Shown here: piece by piece, positions 1 to 8,013 of the stretch
How positions within the stretch are numbered: the first letter of the stretch is position 1
Layout of the letters: the number at the start of each line of letters is the position of its first letter
NCBI GenBank assembly: GCA_002415895.1
Contig: DIAV01000250.1
Span: forward strand, 30,391 to 38,415
Length of the DNA: 8,025 nt
Direction of reading: 5' to 3'
Origin: Anaerolineales bacterium UBA5069
GTDB taxonomy: Bacteria > Chloroflexota > Anaerolineae > Caldilineales > Caldilineaceae
Notes under the pieces: model-generated
Seen by the model: the letters and a program-made list of their open reading frames with translations, nothing else
Database searches by the model: none
What the model was told of the DNA's origin: nothing
Program-made: the position numbers and the translations under genes

Positions 1-1620
1 GACCGTGTGCCGCAATTTGTCTTCGCCAACGCGTGCCAATCGGGGCTCACGCGCGACCAGGCTGCACAGCGCGATGCGCGGCTGGCCCCCACCTTTGCCG
101 AGGCCTTCTTCCAACAGGGCGTCTCCAACTTTGTCTGCACCGCGTGGCCCGTGGGTGATCTGGCCGCGCGCGATTTTGCGCTCACACTCTATGCACGTCT
201 TTTGTGGATGAAAGCTGCAGACGGAGGGGGTGGCGCGATTGGCTCCGGCCTGCGCAGCGAAGTCGGCGCCTATGTGGCAGACAGCAGTGACCCGGATTCG
301 TTCTACATGTTCAGGGCTATGCAGGAAGCACGTCGCACGATTGCTGCATTACATCGTGATATCAAGACGTGGGGCGCCTACCAACACTACGGCAACCCCT
401 ACTATCGTTTCTTTACGCCCGAGCGCGACGCAGGCACGGAACTTGTGGATGACGTACAGCGGGCGCGGCACGCCATGGCGCCGGGCGTGCCGCTGCGCAC
501 ACAAACGGCAAACAGCATCATTCAACTGCCGCCGAGCCAGGTTGTCAAGACCATTATTGGCGAGCCGCCCCAAATCCTGCGCCTCACGCAGATTACCAAG
601 TTCCTGCGGGTGCAAGAAGCGCGCGATGATTTCGCGGTGTCGGGCACCGGCCTGGCCGTAGCGGTCATCGACACTGGCTTGAATGTACACCACGTCGCTT
701 TTGCCGGCAACGGCAAAATTGCTGCTCGGCACAACTTTGTAGACAGTCCTGGCGGCGCACAAGACGTTGAGGACACGGATGGCCACGGCACCCATGTGGC
801 CGGCCTCATTGCAGCCAATAGCGCGCTCCTGACAGGCATTGCGCCGGAAGCCAGCGTGATTCCGCTCAGAATCGCCAAGGAGACCCAAGTAAGCCTGATT
901 TTGAAGAACACCCTCAATCCGGCGTTGCAGTGGGTGCTTGACAACCACAAGGCGCACACAATCACTGCTGTGAACCTCTCATTCGGGGGCGGCAACTGGC
1001 AGACTGGAGATGAGTTTATTGCCGCCACGACAATGCTCAATCAGGCTGCGGCACCGGTTCTGATCGACTTATTCAAGCAACTGCGCGGCAAAAACATCGC
1101 GGTTGTTGTCTCTGCGGGCAATGACTACCCTGGTAGCGAAGGAATGGCTTTCCCTGCCATCGTGCCCTACTGCATTTCCGTAGGATCAGTCTTCGACGCT
1201 GATATTGGATCATTCTCTATCGACAATGGGAGGTTCATAGCCTTTTCGACAGCGGCAGGCCGAATTACCCCCTACTCCCAACGCCTCCACAAGCCGGATG
1301 ATGCGCAGAAGCCCTATACGACGGTCTTTGCCCCTGGGTCCATAGCAACCTCGGCAGGCATCATCGGCAATAACCAGTCAGTTGACAAGAACGGCACGAG
1401 CCAGGCTGCCCCCGTCATCACGGGGCTCATCCTGCTCATGCAGGAGCTGTACATGCGCAACAACGGCGGCAAGCTGCCACCGGTTAACAAGTTGGTTGAA
1501 TGGCTGCGGAAAGGGGGTGAAACAATTAAGGACGGAGACGATGAGAAGGACAACGTCAAGCACACAGATAAGGAATATGTTCGCATCGACGCCCTAAAGG
1601 CGCTGCAGGCAGTCCAGTAA
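1..1620 (+). CDS. CHAT domain-subtilisin (S8) protease fusion, 5' end outside window
   Basis: Two protease domains share one chain. The frame is open to base 1, so the gene starts upstream; residues are counted from the GTG codon at base 7. Residues 1-133 match the C-terminal half of a CHAT domain: an ANACQSG motif with the likely nucleophile Cys10, a TAWPVGD strand, and a closing WGAYQHYGNP at 122-131. The CHAT catalytic His would be upstream of the window. After a linker (about 134-205) comes a complete subtilase domain with Asp222 (VIDTG), His260 (DGHGTHVAG), oxyanion Asn372 (SAGN) and Ser465 (NGTSQAAP, Gln replacing the common Met). All triad residues are present, so activity is expected. 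No I9-type inhibitory prodomain is visible directly before the S8 domain, and no membrane segment is visible. A heme peroxidase gene follows 117 nt downstream on the same strand. The domain calls are confident; substrate and trigger are unknown. TPR or other sensor modules often precede CHAT and may lie upstream. Confidence 0.9.
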   Translation, partial: DRVPQFVFANACQSGLTRDQAAQRDARLAPTFAEAFFQQGVSNFVCTAWPVGDLAARDFALTLYARLLWMKAADGGGGAIGSGLRSEVGAYVADSSDPDSFYMFRAMQEARRTIAALHRDIKTWGAYQHYGNPYYRFFTPERDAGTELVDDVQRARHAMAPGVPLRTQTANSIIQLPPSQVVKTIIGEPPQILRLTQITKFLRVQEARDDFAVSGTGLAVAVIDTGLNVHHVAFAGNGKIAARHNFVDSPGGAQDVEDTDGHGTHVAGLIAANSALLTGIAPEASVIPLRIAKETQVSLILKNTLNPALQWVLDNHKAHTITAVNLSFGGGNWQTGDEFIAATTMLNQAAAPVLIDLFKQLRGKNIAVVVSAGNDYPGSEGMAFPAIVPYCISVGSVFDADIGSFSIDNGRFIAFSTAAGRITPYSQRLHKPDDAQKPYTTVFAPGSIATSAGIIGNNQSVDKNGTSQAAPVITGLILLMQELYMRNNGGKLPPVNKLVEWLRKGGETIKDGDDEKDNVKHTDKEYVRIDALKALQAVQ

Positions 1621-1725
1621 CAATCTTGGCACCGGATGTCATCACAACTGGAGTGGCAGGGATGTTTTGCTCGCTCCGGTTGCGCTCCATCAATCGCTGG
1701 CCGCACGACGTCTGTTCATTCGCTC

Positions 1726-1731
1726 AGGAGG
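1726..1731 (+). promoter_or_regulatory. Ribosome binding site of the heme peroxidase gene
   Basis: A perfect AGGAGG lies 6 nt before the ATG at 1738. It decides the start: the open frame extends upstream to an ATG at 1636, but the extra 34 codons have no comparable site and resemble no conserved peroxidase sequence. Confidence 0.85.
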
Positions 1732-1737
1732 CGAGAA

Positions 1738-3426
1738 ATGCCAGTTATCAAGGGGACCCACAGCAAGCCAGGCAGTGTCACTGCTGCAACAGGGGGTTTG
1801 GGTGGCCTGGCCATCAACAATCCCAACCACAGCTTTCGTTATCTCACCTTGGATCTGTCGGCTGGTGCACCCGCGGTCGATGTAAACGCACTGCTTCCGG
1901 CCGACGACCCAGCAAAGGTGATCAAGGCGCTACTCGCTTTGGCTGACAAGATGTTTGAACAGTCAGACCTGGCGACGCCCAAGTCCACCATTCCACCGGT
2001 CTACACCTATTGGGGACAGTTCATCGACCACGACATTACTGCAGGCACAGACCGAGACAGCAACCAGAAGCCCAATCTGTTGGAATCCAACATCCTCGAC
2101 ACGTCCTTCGCGCCACAGCCGCACAAGGAGGTCGAGCTCAAGATTGTCAATCTGCGCTTGCCAGAACTTGACCTGGACAGCGTCTATGGGTCTGAACAAG
2201 GCCCGAATGACGCCGAAGTGGCGGACGAGGGGATATTTGCCGCTGACAATGTTCACCTGCGCGTGGGCGAAGTCTCTCCCGGCAATGCCCCGCCTGCGCC
2301 TGCCGGCACAACGCGCGACCTGCCGCGGCGGCGCAAGGGAGAACCAGGCGTTGCAGACACACGCGTTGGCGAAGCACGCATTGGCGATGGGCGCAATGAC
2401 GAGAATGTCATCATTGCCCAGTTCCACACCGCCTTTCTCCACTTCCACAACGCAGTTGTCGACATGCTTCAAGCCAATCCGCAGATCGCGAGCCATAGTA
2501 TCCTGGCCGGATTGACCCCTTTCGAACAAGCCAGGCAGATTGTGCGCTGGACCTATCAGTGGCTTGTAGTTGAAGACTATCTCAAGACAATTGCCAAGCC
2601 GCAGGTTGTAGACGACATGCTGAATGCGCCAACAAGCTTCTTCCCGCAGGCCAGCGAGCGCTTCATGCCGTTGGAGTACTCGGTGGCAGGTTTTCGCTTT
2701 GGCCACACCATGGTGCGCGCAGCGTATGACTACAACATGAACTTCACAATGCACAACCCGCAAATAGCAAACGCCTCACTTGTACAGCTCTTCCGGTTTA
2801 CGCATGCCGGAAACTTCACGCCGGGGAAACAGAACCCGGCAGACCCGCGCACTGATCGACTTCCGGGAATCTGGGTCATCGACTGGGAGCGCTTCACGAA
2901 CAAGCACAGCACCGTTGATGAGCAATTCGCGCGCAAGATCGACACCAACCTCGCCCTGCCATTGCAGGCTTTGGATACTGTGGACGAAGTGGCCGCCGGG
3001 CAAGGCGTGCAAGGCATTGTGCGCAATCTGGCGCGCCGCAATCTGCTACGCGGCTATCTCTTCAATTTGCCTACAGGCCAGCACGTTGCCCAATCGCTGG
3101 GTGTACCCGTACTTGCCAATGTGGCGCCAACCGGCAAGTCCGAGTTGAAGACGGTGCTTGAGGAGAGTGGTTTCGACAAGCGAACTCCGCTTTGGTACTA
3201 CATCCTCCGCGAGGCCGAAACGGACTCGAATGGGCAGGGCAATCGTCTGGGCGAAACCGGCAGCCGCCTCGTGGCCGGTACGATCATTTCCATGCTCAAG
3301 AGCGACGCGGGTTCCTACATCAACAAGGGATGGACGCCCACTCATACGGCGGCGGCAAAGCTGCACAACGAGCAGCCCATCCAGACGATTATGGACTTGT
3401 TCCGCTTCGCGGGCGTGGCGCCATAG
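1738..3426 (+). CDS. Animal-type heme peroxidase (An_peroxidase family)
   Basis: A 562-residue member of the peroxidase-cyclooxygenase superfamily, expected to use hydrogen peroxide through a bound heme. Motifs occur in family order. WGQFIDHD at 92-99 carries distal His98, with Gln94 and Asp97 matching myeloperoxidase Gln91 and Asp94. LDLDSVYG at 144-151 supplies likely calcium ligands Asp145 and Asp147. RNDEN at 219-223 gives the catalytic Arg219 and Glu222 pair. FRFGHTMV at 319-326 gives proximal His323. Later come TPLWYYILREAE and a GSRLVAGTI segment. Asn223 stands where myeloperoxidase has the Met that bonds to heme. Arg320, three residues before the proximal His, matches the peroxidase subgroup; cyclooxygenases have the radical Tyr there. 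No signal peptide or membrane helix is visible, so the protein is probably cytosolic unless exported by another route. It sits between a protease fusion and a phospholipase gene on the same strand. The family is certain; the physiological substrate is not known. Confidence 0.93.
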   Translation: MPVIKGTHSKPGSVTAATGGLGGLAINNPNHSFRYLTLDLSAGAPAVDVNALLPADDPAKVIKALLALADKMFEQSDLATPKSTIPPVYTYWGQFIDHDITAGTDRDSNQKPNLLESNILDTSFAPQPHKEVELKIVNLRLPELDLDSVYGSEQGPNDAEVADEGIFAADNVHLRVGEVSPGNAPPAPAGTTRDLPRRRKGEPGVADTRVGEARIGDGRNDENVIIAQFHTAFLHFHNAVVDMLQANPQIASHSILAGLTPFEQARQIVRWTYQWLVVEDYLKTIAKPQVVDDMLNAPTSFFPQASERFMPLEYSVAGFRFGHTMVRAAYDYNMNFTMHNPQIANASLVQLFRFTHAGNFTPGKQNPADPRTDRLPGIWVIDWERFTNKHSTVDEQFARKIDTNLALPLQALDTVDEVAAGQGVQGIVRNLARRNLLRGYLFNLPTGQHVAQSLGVPVLANVAPTGKSELKTVLEESGFDKRTPLWYYILREAETDSNGQGNRLGETGSRLVAGTIISMLKSDAGSYINKGWTPTHTAAAKLHNEQPIQTIMDLFRFAGVAP

Positions 3427-3461
3427 GGTAGGTTCGTGTGATACCGGTTGTACCCGTGGCC

Positions 3462-3518
3462 GCAGCGCCGCAACCGGCGCTGCAATCAGCTGCTGCATTG
3501 CAGGCTGCTCTGCAGCCT
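3462..3518. repeat. Cluster of short inverted repeats after the peroxidase gene
   Basis: Three small perfect hairpins follow one another: 3462-3469 with 3476-3483 (8 bp, 6-nt loop), 3481-3486 with 3497-3502 (6 bp), and 3502-3508 with 3512-3518 (7 bp, 3-nt loop). Adjacent stems share a few bases, so not all can form fully at once. None is followed by a T tract. They could act as an mRNA 3'-end structure or part of a Rho-dependent stop. Part of the pattern may simply reflect the biased GCTGC-rich composition. Confidence 0.45.
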
Positions 3519-3558
3519 AACTGACGCGCACAGCGGCATGTGCTGCCGGTTGTAACCC

Positions 3559-3607
3559 TGTGCAAGGTCCGGTTCCCCAACTACCTCGGGGAACCGGACC
3601 TTGCACA
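3559..3607. repeat. Perfect 20-bp inverted repeat between peroxidase and patatin genes
   Basis: The arms are 3559-3578 and 3588-3607, with no mismatch, around a 9-nt loop (AACTACCTC). Read as RNA it forms a very stable stem 68 nt before the patatin start codon. Neither side has a run of T, so it does not look like a standard intrinsic terminator. It may be an mRNA-stabilising or attenuating structure, a processing site, or a copy of a dispersed palindromic repeat. Confidence 0.75.
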
Positions 3608-3664
3608 AACATGACTGCTCGTAGACAACGGACGACACAGCCTGGGCCGCGCCCAATCCCTTCC

Positions 3665-3670
3665 AAGGAG
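3665..3670 (+). promoter_or_regulatory. Ribosome binding site of the patatin gene
   Basis: AAGGAG ends 5 nt before the ATG at 3676. Another ATG at 3671 directly follows the site but is in another frame and too close to be used. Confidence 0.75.
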
Positions 3671-3675
3671 ATGCC

Positions 3676-5625
3676 ATGTCGAATCCCCAAACCCAGACTG
3701 AATCGGCCCGCGCGGTGGACGATGCGGGCGTCCAGCCTGATGCCAAACCCCTGCCGAACAAGTACTGCGACATCATCATGAAAGGTGGCATTACCAGCGG
3801 CGTGGTTTATCCAAAAGCAATTAGCGAGCTTGCCAAAACCTACTGCTTCCAAAGCATCGGCGGCGCGTCGGCAGGGGCACTTGCGGCATCAGCCACAGCC
3901 GCTGCAGAACGCGGGCGCAAGAAGGGGCTCGACAGCTTTGGCGAGCTCGACAAGCTTCCTGATGAGCTTGGCAAACCCCTCTTTGAGGCTGGCCCGTCCC
4001 GACTATTTTCTCTCTTCAAGCCTGCGACTGCCGCGCAACCTGTCTTCAACACCGCAATCGCCTTCCTGGGTGCAGACGAAGGCAAGCCATCTCGCGTGAT
4101 CGCAGCCGCCTTCTCCAACTTCAAGCCGGCAGCCCTGATGGGTGCGCTGCCGGGGCTGCTGTTGGTCGTACTTCTGATGCTGGGATCGAAGGGCCTGCTA
4201 TTGGCGTGGGGGCTGGTGGCAGGCATTCTGTTGATTGCGCTGGGCAGCGGCATTGCGGTTCTCTATGCCTTGGTCACACGCGCGGTGCGGGTGCTTAACG
4301 ACCATCATTTCGGCCTGTGTACAGGAATGAATGAGCAGCCCGCGGCCGCAGAGCCTGCCCTAACGGAATGGCTGGCAGCGCTCTTTGACCGCCTGGCGGG
4401 CATCGATGAAGCCGAAAGGCCGCTGACGTTTAGTGACCTCTGGAATACGGACGACCCCAAAGCGCTGCATGAGATCGATCTCGCCATGATCACCACCAAT
4501 TTAAGCCACGGTCAACCCTACCGTTTGCCTTTTGAGCAGAACGACTACTTTTTTGATGCTGACGAAATGCGCGCCTTCTTTCCCGAGAAGGTAGTGCGCT
4601 GGATGGTCGAGCACCCGCGCCGAAGCGCACACGATACGGATCCGATGCGCAACGGGAAGGTGCTGTGCACGCTGCCCGACCCTGCCGATCTACCTGTTGT
4701 CGTCGCTACTCGTATGAGCCTGGCTTTCCCAATTCTGCTCGGCGCAATTCCACTTTATGCAATCGATACAACGCGCACCGCCACAAGAGCCACTGAAGAA
4801 TTTAACAGAAACAAGGAGGCAAGCACGCCGTTCCAGCGCTATACGGCCGAAACCTGCTGGTTCTCCGACGGCGGCATCGCCATCAACCTGCCGATTCACT
4901 TTTTTGACGAAGCGCTGCCTTTATGGCCCACCTTTGCCATCAACTTGCGCTCCTTTCACCCTGATCATGCACGCGCACGCATCGAAGCAGAGAACATCTG
5001 GATGCCGGACACCAATAATTCCCGGGATGACAAGATTGGCCCGTGGACATACTTTGACCATGGCGTCGATGGCTTTGCGCGTGTGACGAGCTTTCTGGGA
5101 ACTATTCTCTATACAGCGCGCACCTGGTCGGATCACCGCCAGTTGCAAGTGCAAGGCTACCGCGACCGAGTGGTGCACATCTTCGTCGGTAAAGATGAGG
5201 GTGGTCTGAATCTGAAAATGGATTACGACGATATGCATTCACTCAGTGAGCGGGGCAGAGAAGCGGGGAAAACACTGGCAGAGCGCTTTGGCAATCCGCA
5301 AACGAAGCATCCTCTCTCGTGGCTCAACCATCGCTGGATTCGTTATCGCGCGACAATGGCGGCTTTCGATCCGCTGTTGGCCGTGGTGCGTAGCCAGTAT
5401 AAGGCCAGCCGCATGGGCGAACCCACCTACGCAGAACTCGTTGCACGCGACAACAATACACTACCCGATAGCTATCGCTGGCAGGGCGTTGAGCAATCCA
5501 AAGCCGCAACGGATGGCACGGAACTGCTGTTTGAGTTGGCTGAAGAGTGGGTAGAATTTGGCAGTACATTTGAGAAGAATGCGCCTGAACCTCTGGCCGT
5601 ACTGCAGAGTCGCCCGCGCGTGTAG
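3676..5625 (+). CDS. Patatin-like phospholipase with inserted membrane hairpin
   Basis: A 649-residue patatin-family serine hydrolase, expected to cleave acyl ester bonds of membrane phospholipids. The oxyanion loop is GGITSG (37-42). The nucleophile is Ser65 in GGASAG, and its partner is Asp398 in SDGG, so the Ser-Asp dyad is intact. The gap of 333 residues between them is far larger than in plain patatins. It holds two strongly hydrophobic segments at about 152-170 and 173-200, separated by a short GSK turn, predicted to form a membrane hairpin. The blocks LTFSDLW, TTNLS with PYRLPF, and ATRMSLAFP look like conserved parts of this long patatin subfamily. The roughly 230 residues after the dyad Asp have no function I can name. 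There is no cleavable signal peptide. The start is supported by an AAGGAG site. It is the last gene of a three-gene same-strand run, so co-regulation is possible, although the structured 249-nt gap argues for a control point before it. Lipid specificity is unknown. Confidence 0.92.
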   Translation: MSNPQTQTESARAVDDAGVQPDAKPLPNKYCDIIMKGGITSGVVYPKAISELAKTYCFQSIGGASAGALAASATAAAERGRKKGLDSFGELDKLPDELGKPLFEAGPSRLFSLFKPATAAQPVFNTAIAFLGADEGKPSRVIAAAFSNFKPAALMGALPGLLLVVLLMLGSKGLLLAWGLVAGILLIALGSGIAVLYALVTRAVRVLNDHHFGLCTGMNEQPAAAEPALTEWLAALFDRLAGIDEAERPLTFSDLWNTDDPKALHEIDLAMITTNLSHGQPYRLPFEQNDYFFDADEMRAFFPEKVVRWMVEHPRRSAHDTDPMRNGKVLCTLPDPADLPVVVATRMSLAFPILLGAIPLYAIDTTRTATRATEEFNRNKEASTPFQRYTAETCWFSDGGIAINLPIHFFDEALPLWPTFAINLRSFHPDHARARIEAENIWMPDTNNSRDDKIGPWTYFDHGVDGFARVTSFLGTILYTARTWSDHRQLQVQGYRDRVVHIFVGKDEGGLNLKMDYDDMHSLSERGREAGKTLAERFGNPQTKHPLSWLNHRWIRYRATMAAFDPLLAVVRSQYKASRMGEPTYAELVARDNNTLPDSYRWQGVEQSKAATDGTELLFELAEEWVEFGSTFEKNAPEPLAVLQSRPRV

Positions 5626-5669
5626 CCGAAAGCAACGAGTCTGCGCCGCAATGCCACTCCAAGTGATCC

Positions 5670-5730
5670 AGATGGCAGCGACGCGATCAAGCGGTCAGTA
5701 ATGGCCCGTTTGATCGCGTCGCTGCCATCT
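5670..5730. terminator. Long hairpin between convergent genes, probable terminator
   Basis: Arms 5670-5694 and 5706-5730 pair over 25 bp with a single G-T wobble, around an 11-nt loop. It lies 44 nt after the patatin stop and 27 nt before the end of the convergent araC gene, where a bidirectional terminator is expected. On the + strand only a short TTTT appears about 10 nt after the stem (5741-5744), and the other direction has no T tract, so it is not a textbook intrinsic terminator. The stem is also unusually long, which leaves open a repeat-element origin. Confidence 0.55.
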
Positions 5731-5757
5731 CGATCGACAATTTTACGCTTCCCGCCC

Positions 5758-6714
5758 TCAATCCATCCCCAGACGCGCACCCCCGTTGGCAGCTTCCCGC
5801 AATCTCTCAATATCGCGCAGGGGTGGCGTGCCGAAGAGGCTCTTGTACTCGCGATTAAAATGTGAAGCGTCATCATATCCCACGCGGTAACCCGCGCTGG
5901 CGGCGTCAAGGTGCTCGCCCAGCATGAGGCGGCGCGCCTCCTGCAGCCGCAGTTGCTTCTGGAACTGCAAGGGGCTCATCGCCGTGACTGCCTTGAAGTG
6001 GTGGTGAAAGCCCGAGACGCTCATGCCCAAATCATGCGCAATCTCGTCCACGCGCAGCGGCTGGTCAAACTCCTTGTGGAAGCGCTCAATGGCCGTGGCA
6101 ATGCGGTGCGTATTGCCGCCCAGCACGGTGACATAACGAAGCCGGTCGCCCTGTTCGCCCATCAGGAGACGATAGACGATCTCGCGTATCACCAGAGGGG
6201 CGAGAAAGCGCATGTCGGACGGGGAGTCCAGCAGCCGGACGAGGCGCACCACAGCATCCTGCAGCGCTGCATCAAGGGAGCTGACGTCAATCGCGGTGAC
6301 TGCCGGCGGTCGGCGCGGCGTACCAGGGTCGGCCTCGACCATCACCGAGCCGACGAGGACAGGATCAAGCTGGAGGCGCAGCCCCAAATAGGGCTCCTTC
6401 TGTGATGCCTGGGTGACCTGGCTGGCAACGGGCAGTTCGACAGTGGTAATGAGGTAGTGCGCGGGATCATACCGATAGCGCGTATCGCCTACCATCATTT
6501 CTTTGCAGCCTTGTGCAATCACACAAAACGCAGGGTGGAAGAGAGTGTGCCGCAGCTCGGTGGGGGCATCGGCGCGGAAGAGAAAGAGGCCCGGCAGCGG
6601 CTCCGTGCTTCCATCTGCGCGCAGCATACGCGCGATGCGCTCGACGAGTTCATCGCGACCGGCTTGCGCCCTGAATGTCTCTCGCTCTGCCTGGTGGTCG
6701 TTCATCGCGCGCAT
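5758..6714 (-). CDS. AraC-family transcriptional regulator with AraC_N domain
   Basis: A 318-residue DNA-binding regulator. The N-terminal part (about 35-190) matches the AraC_N type of sensor domain, recognisable from the PGLFLFRAD and CVIAQGCKEM segments. The C-terminal part (about 205-300) has the two helix-turn-helix motifs of AraC/XylS proteins, including LRVDEIAHDLGMS and GFHHHFKAVTAMSPLQFQK, and then GYDDASHFNREYKSLFG. The start chosen at 6714 has TGGAG 8 nt upstream. An ATG 90 nt further upstream (6804) is also in frame but would add 30 residues unlike the family, and an internal ATG at 6705 is a less likely option. The gene is divergent from an aldo/keto reductase, an arrangement shared with E. 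coli YqhC, which activates aldehyde reductase genes. By analogy it probably activates the adjacent reductase gene or genes in response to a reactive aldehyde or similar molecule. The effector cannot be read from the sequence. Confidence 0.9.
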   Translation of the reverse strand: MRAMNDHQAERETFRAQAGRDELVERIARMLRADGSTEPLPGLFLFRADAPTELRHTLFHPAFCVIAQGCKEMMVGDTRYRYDPAHYLITTVELPVASQVTQASQKEPYLGLRLQLDPVLVGSVMVEADPGTPRRPPAVTAIDVSSLDAALQDAVVRLVRLLDSPSDMRFLAPLVIREIVYRLLMGEQGDRLRYVTVLGGNTHRIATAIERFHKEFDQPLRVDEIAHDLGMSVSGFHHHFKAVTAMSPLQFQKQLRLQEARRLMLGEHLDAASAGYRVGYDDASHFNREYKSLFGTPPLRDIERLREAANGGARLGMD

Positions 6715-7945
<1,231 letters not shown>

Positions 7946-8013
7946 GCTGCGGCTGGGTCGACACCAACGCTTTGGCAACTGGAATTATGGCGTTTCACGA
8001 GGGAGACCACACC

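Noticed and set aside
7..9. GTG at base 7 as the true start of the CHAT-subtilase gene
   Set aside because: The frame is open to the window edge and this point falls in the middle of a CHAT domain, right before its catalytic Cys.
1636..1737. Upstream extension of the peroxidase to the ATG at 1636
   Set aside because: No ribosome site fits it, while AGGAGG fits the ATG at 1738, and the extra residues look unlike the family. They also do not form a signal peptide.
1963..2763. A 266-codon open frame on the - strand inside the peroxidase gene
   Set aside because: The + strand carries all peroxidase motifs in order; the reverse frame resembles no family and is a by-product of high-GC codon bias. 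The same holds for the reverse frames within 349-1040 and 6872-7978.
1738..3426. Cyclooxygenase or fatty-acid dioxygenase function for the peroxidase
   Set aside because: The position of the radical Tyr is Arg320, as in true peroxidases.
3601..3627. Possible promoter for the patatin gene (TTGCAC with TAGACA)
   Set aside because: The spacing is 15 nt, both hexamers are poor, and the first lies in the hairpin arm, so chance explains it.
1..5625. Bacterial gasdermin system, suggested by a CHAT protease near a membrane-active protein
   Set aside because: The membrane protein here has a clear patatin Ser-Asp dyad and no gasdermin-like features; no other small pore-forming candidate is present in the window.
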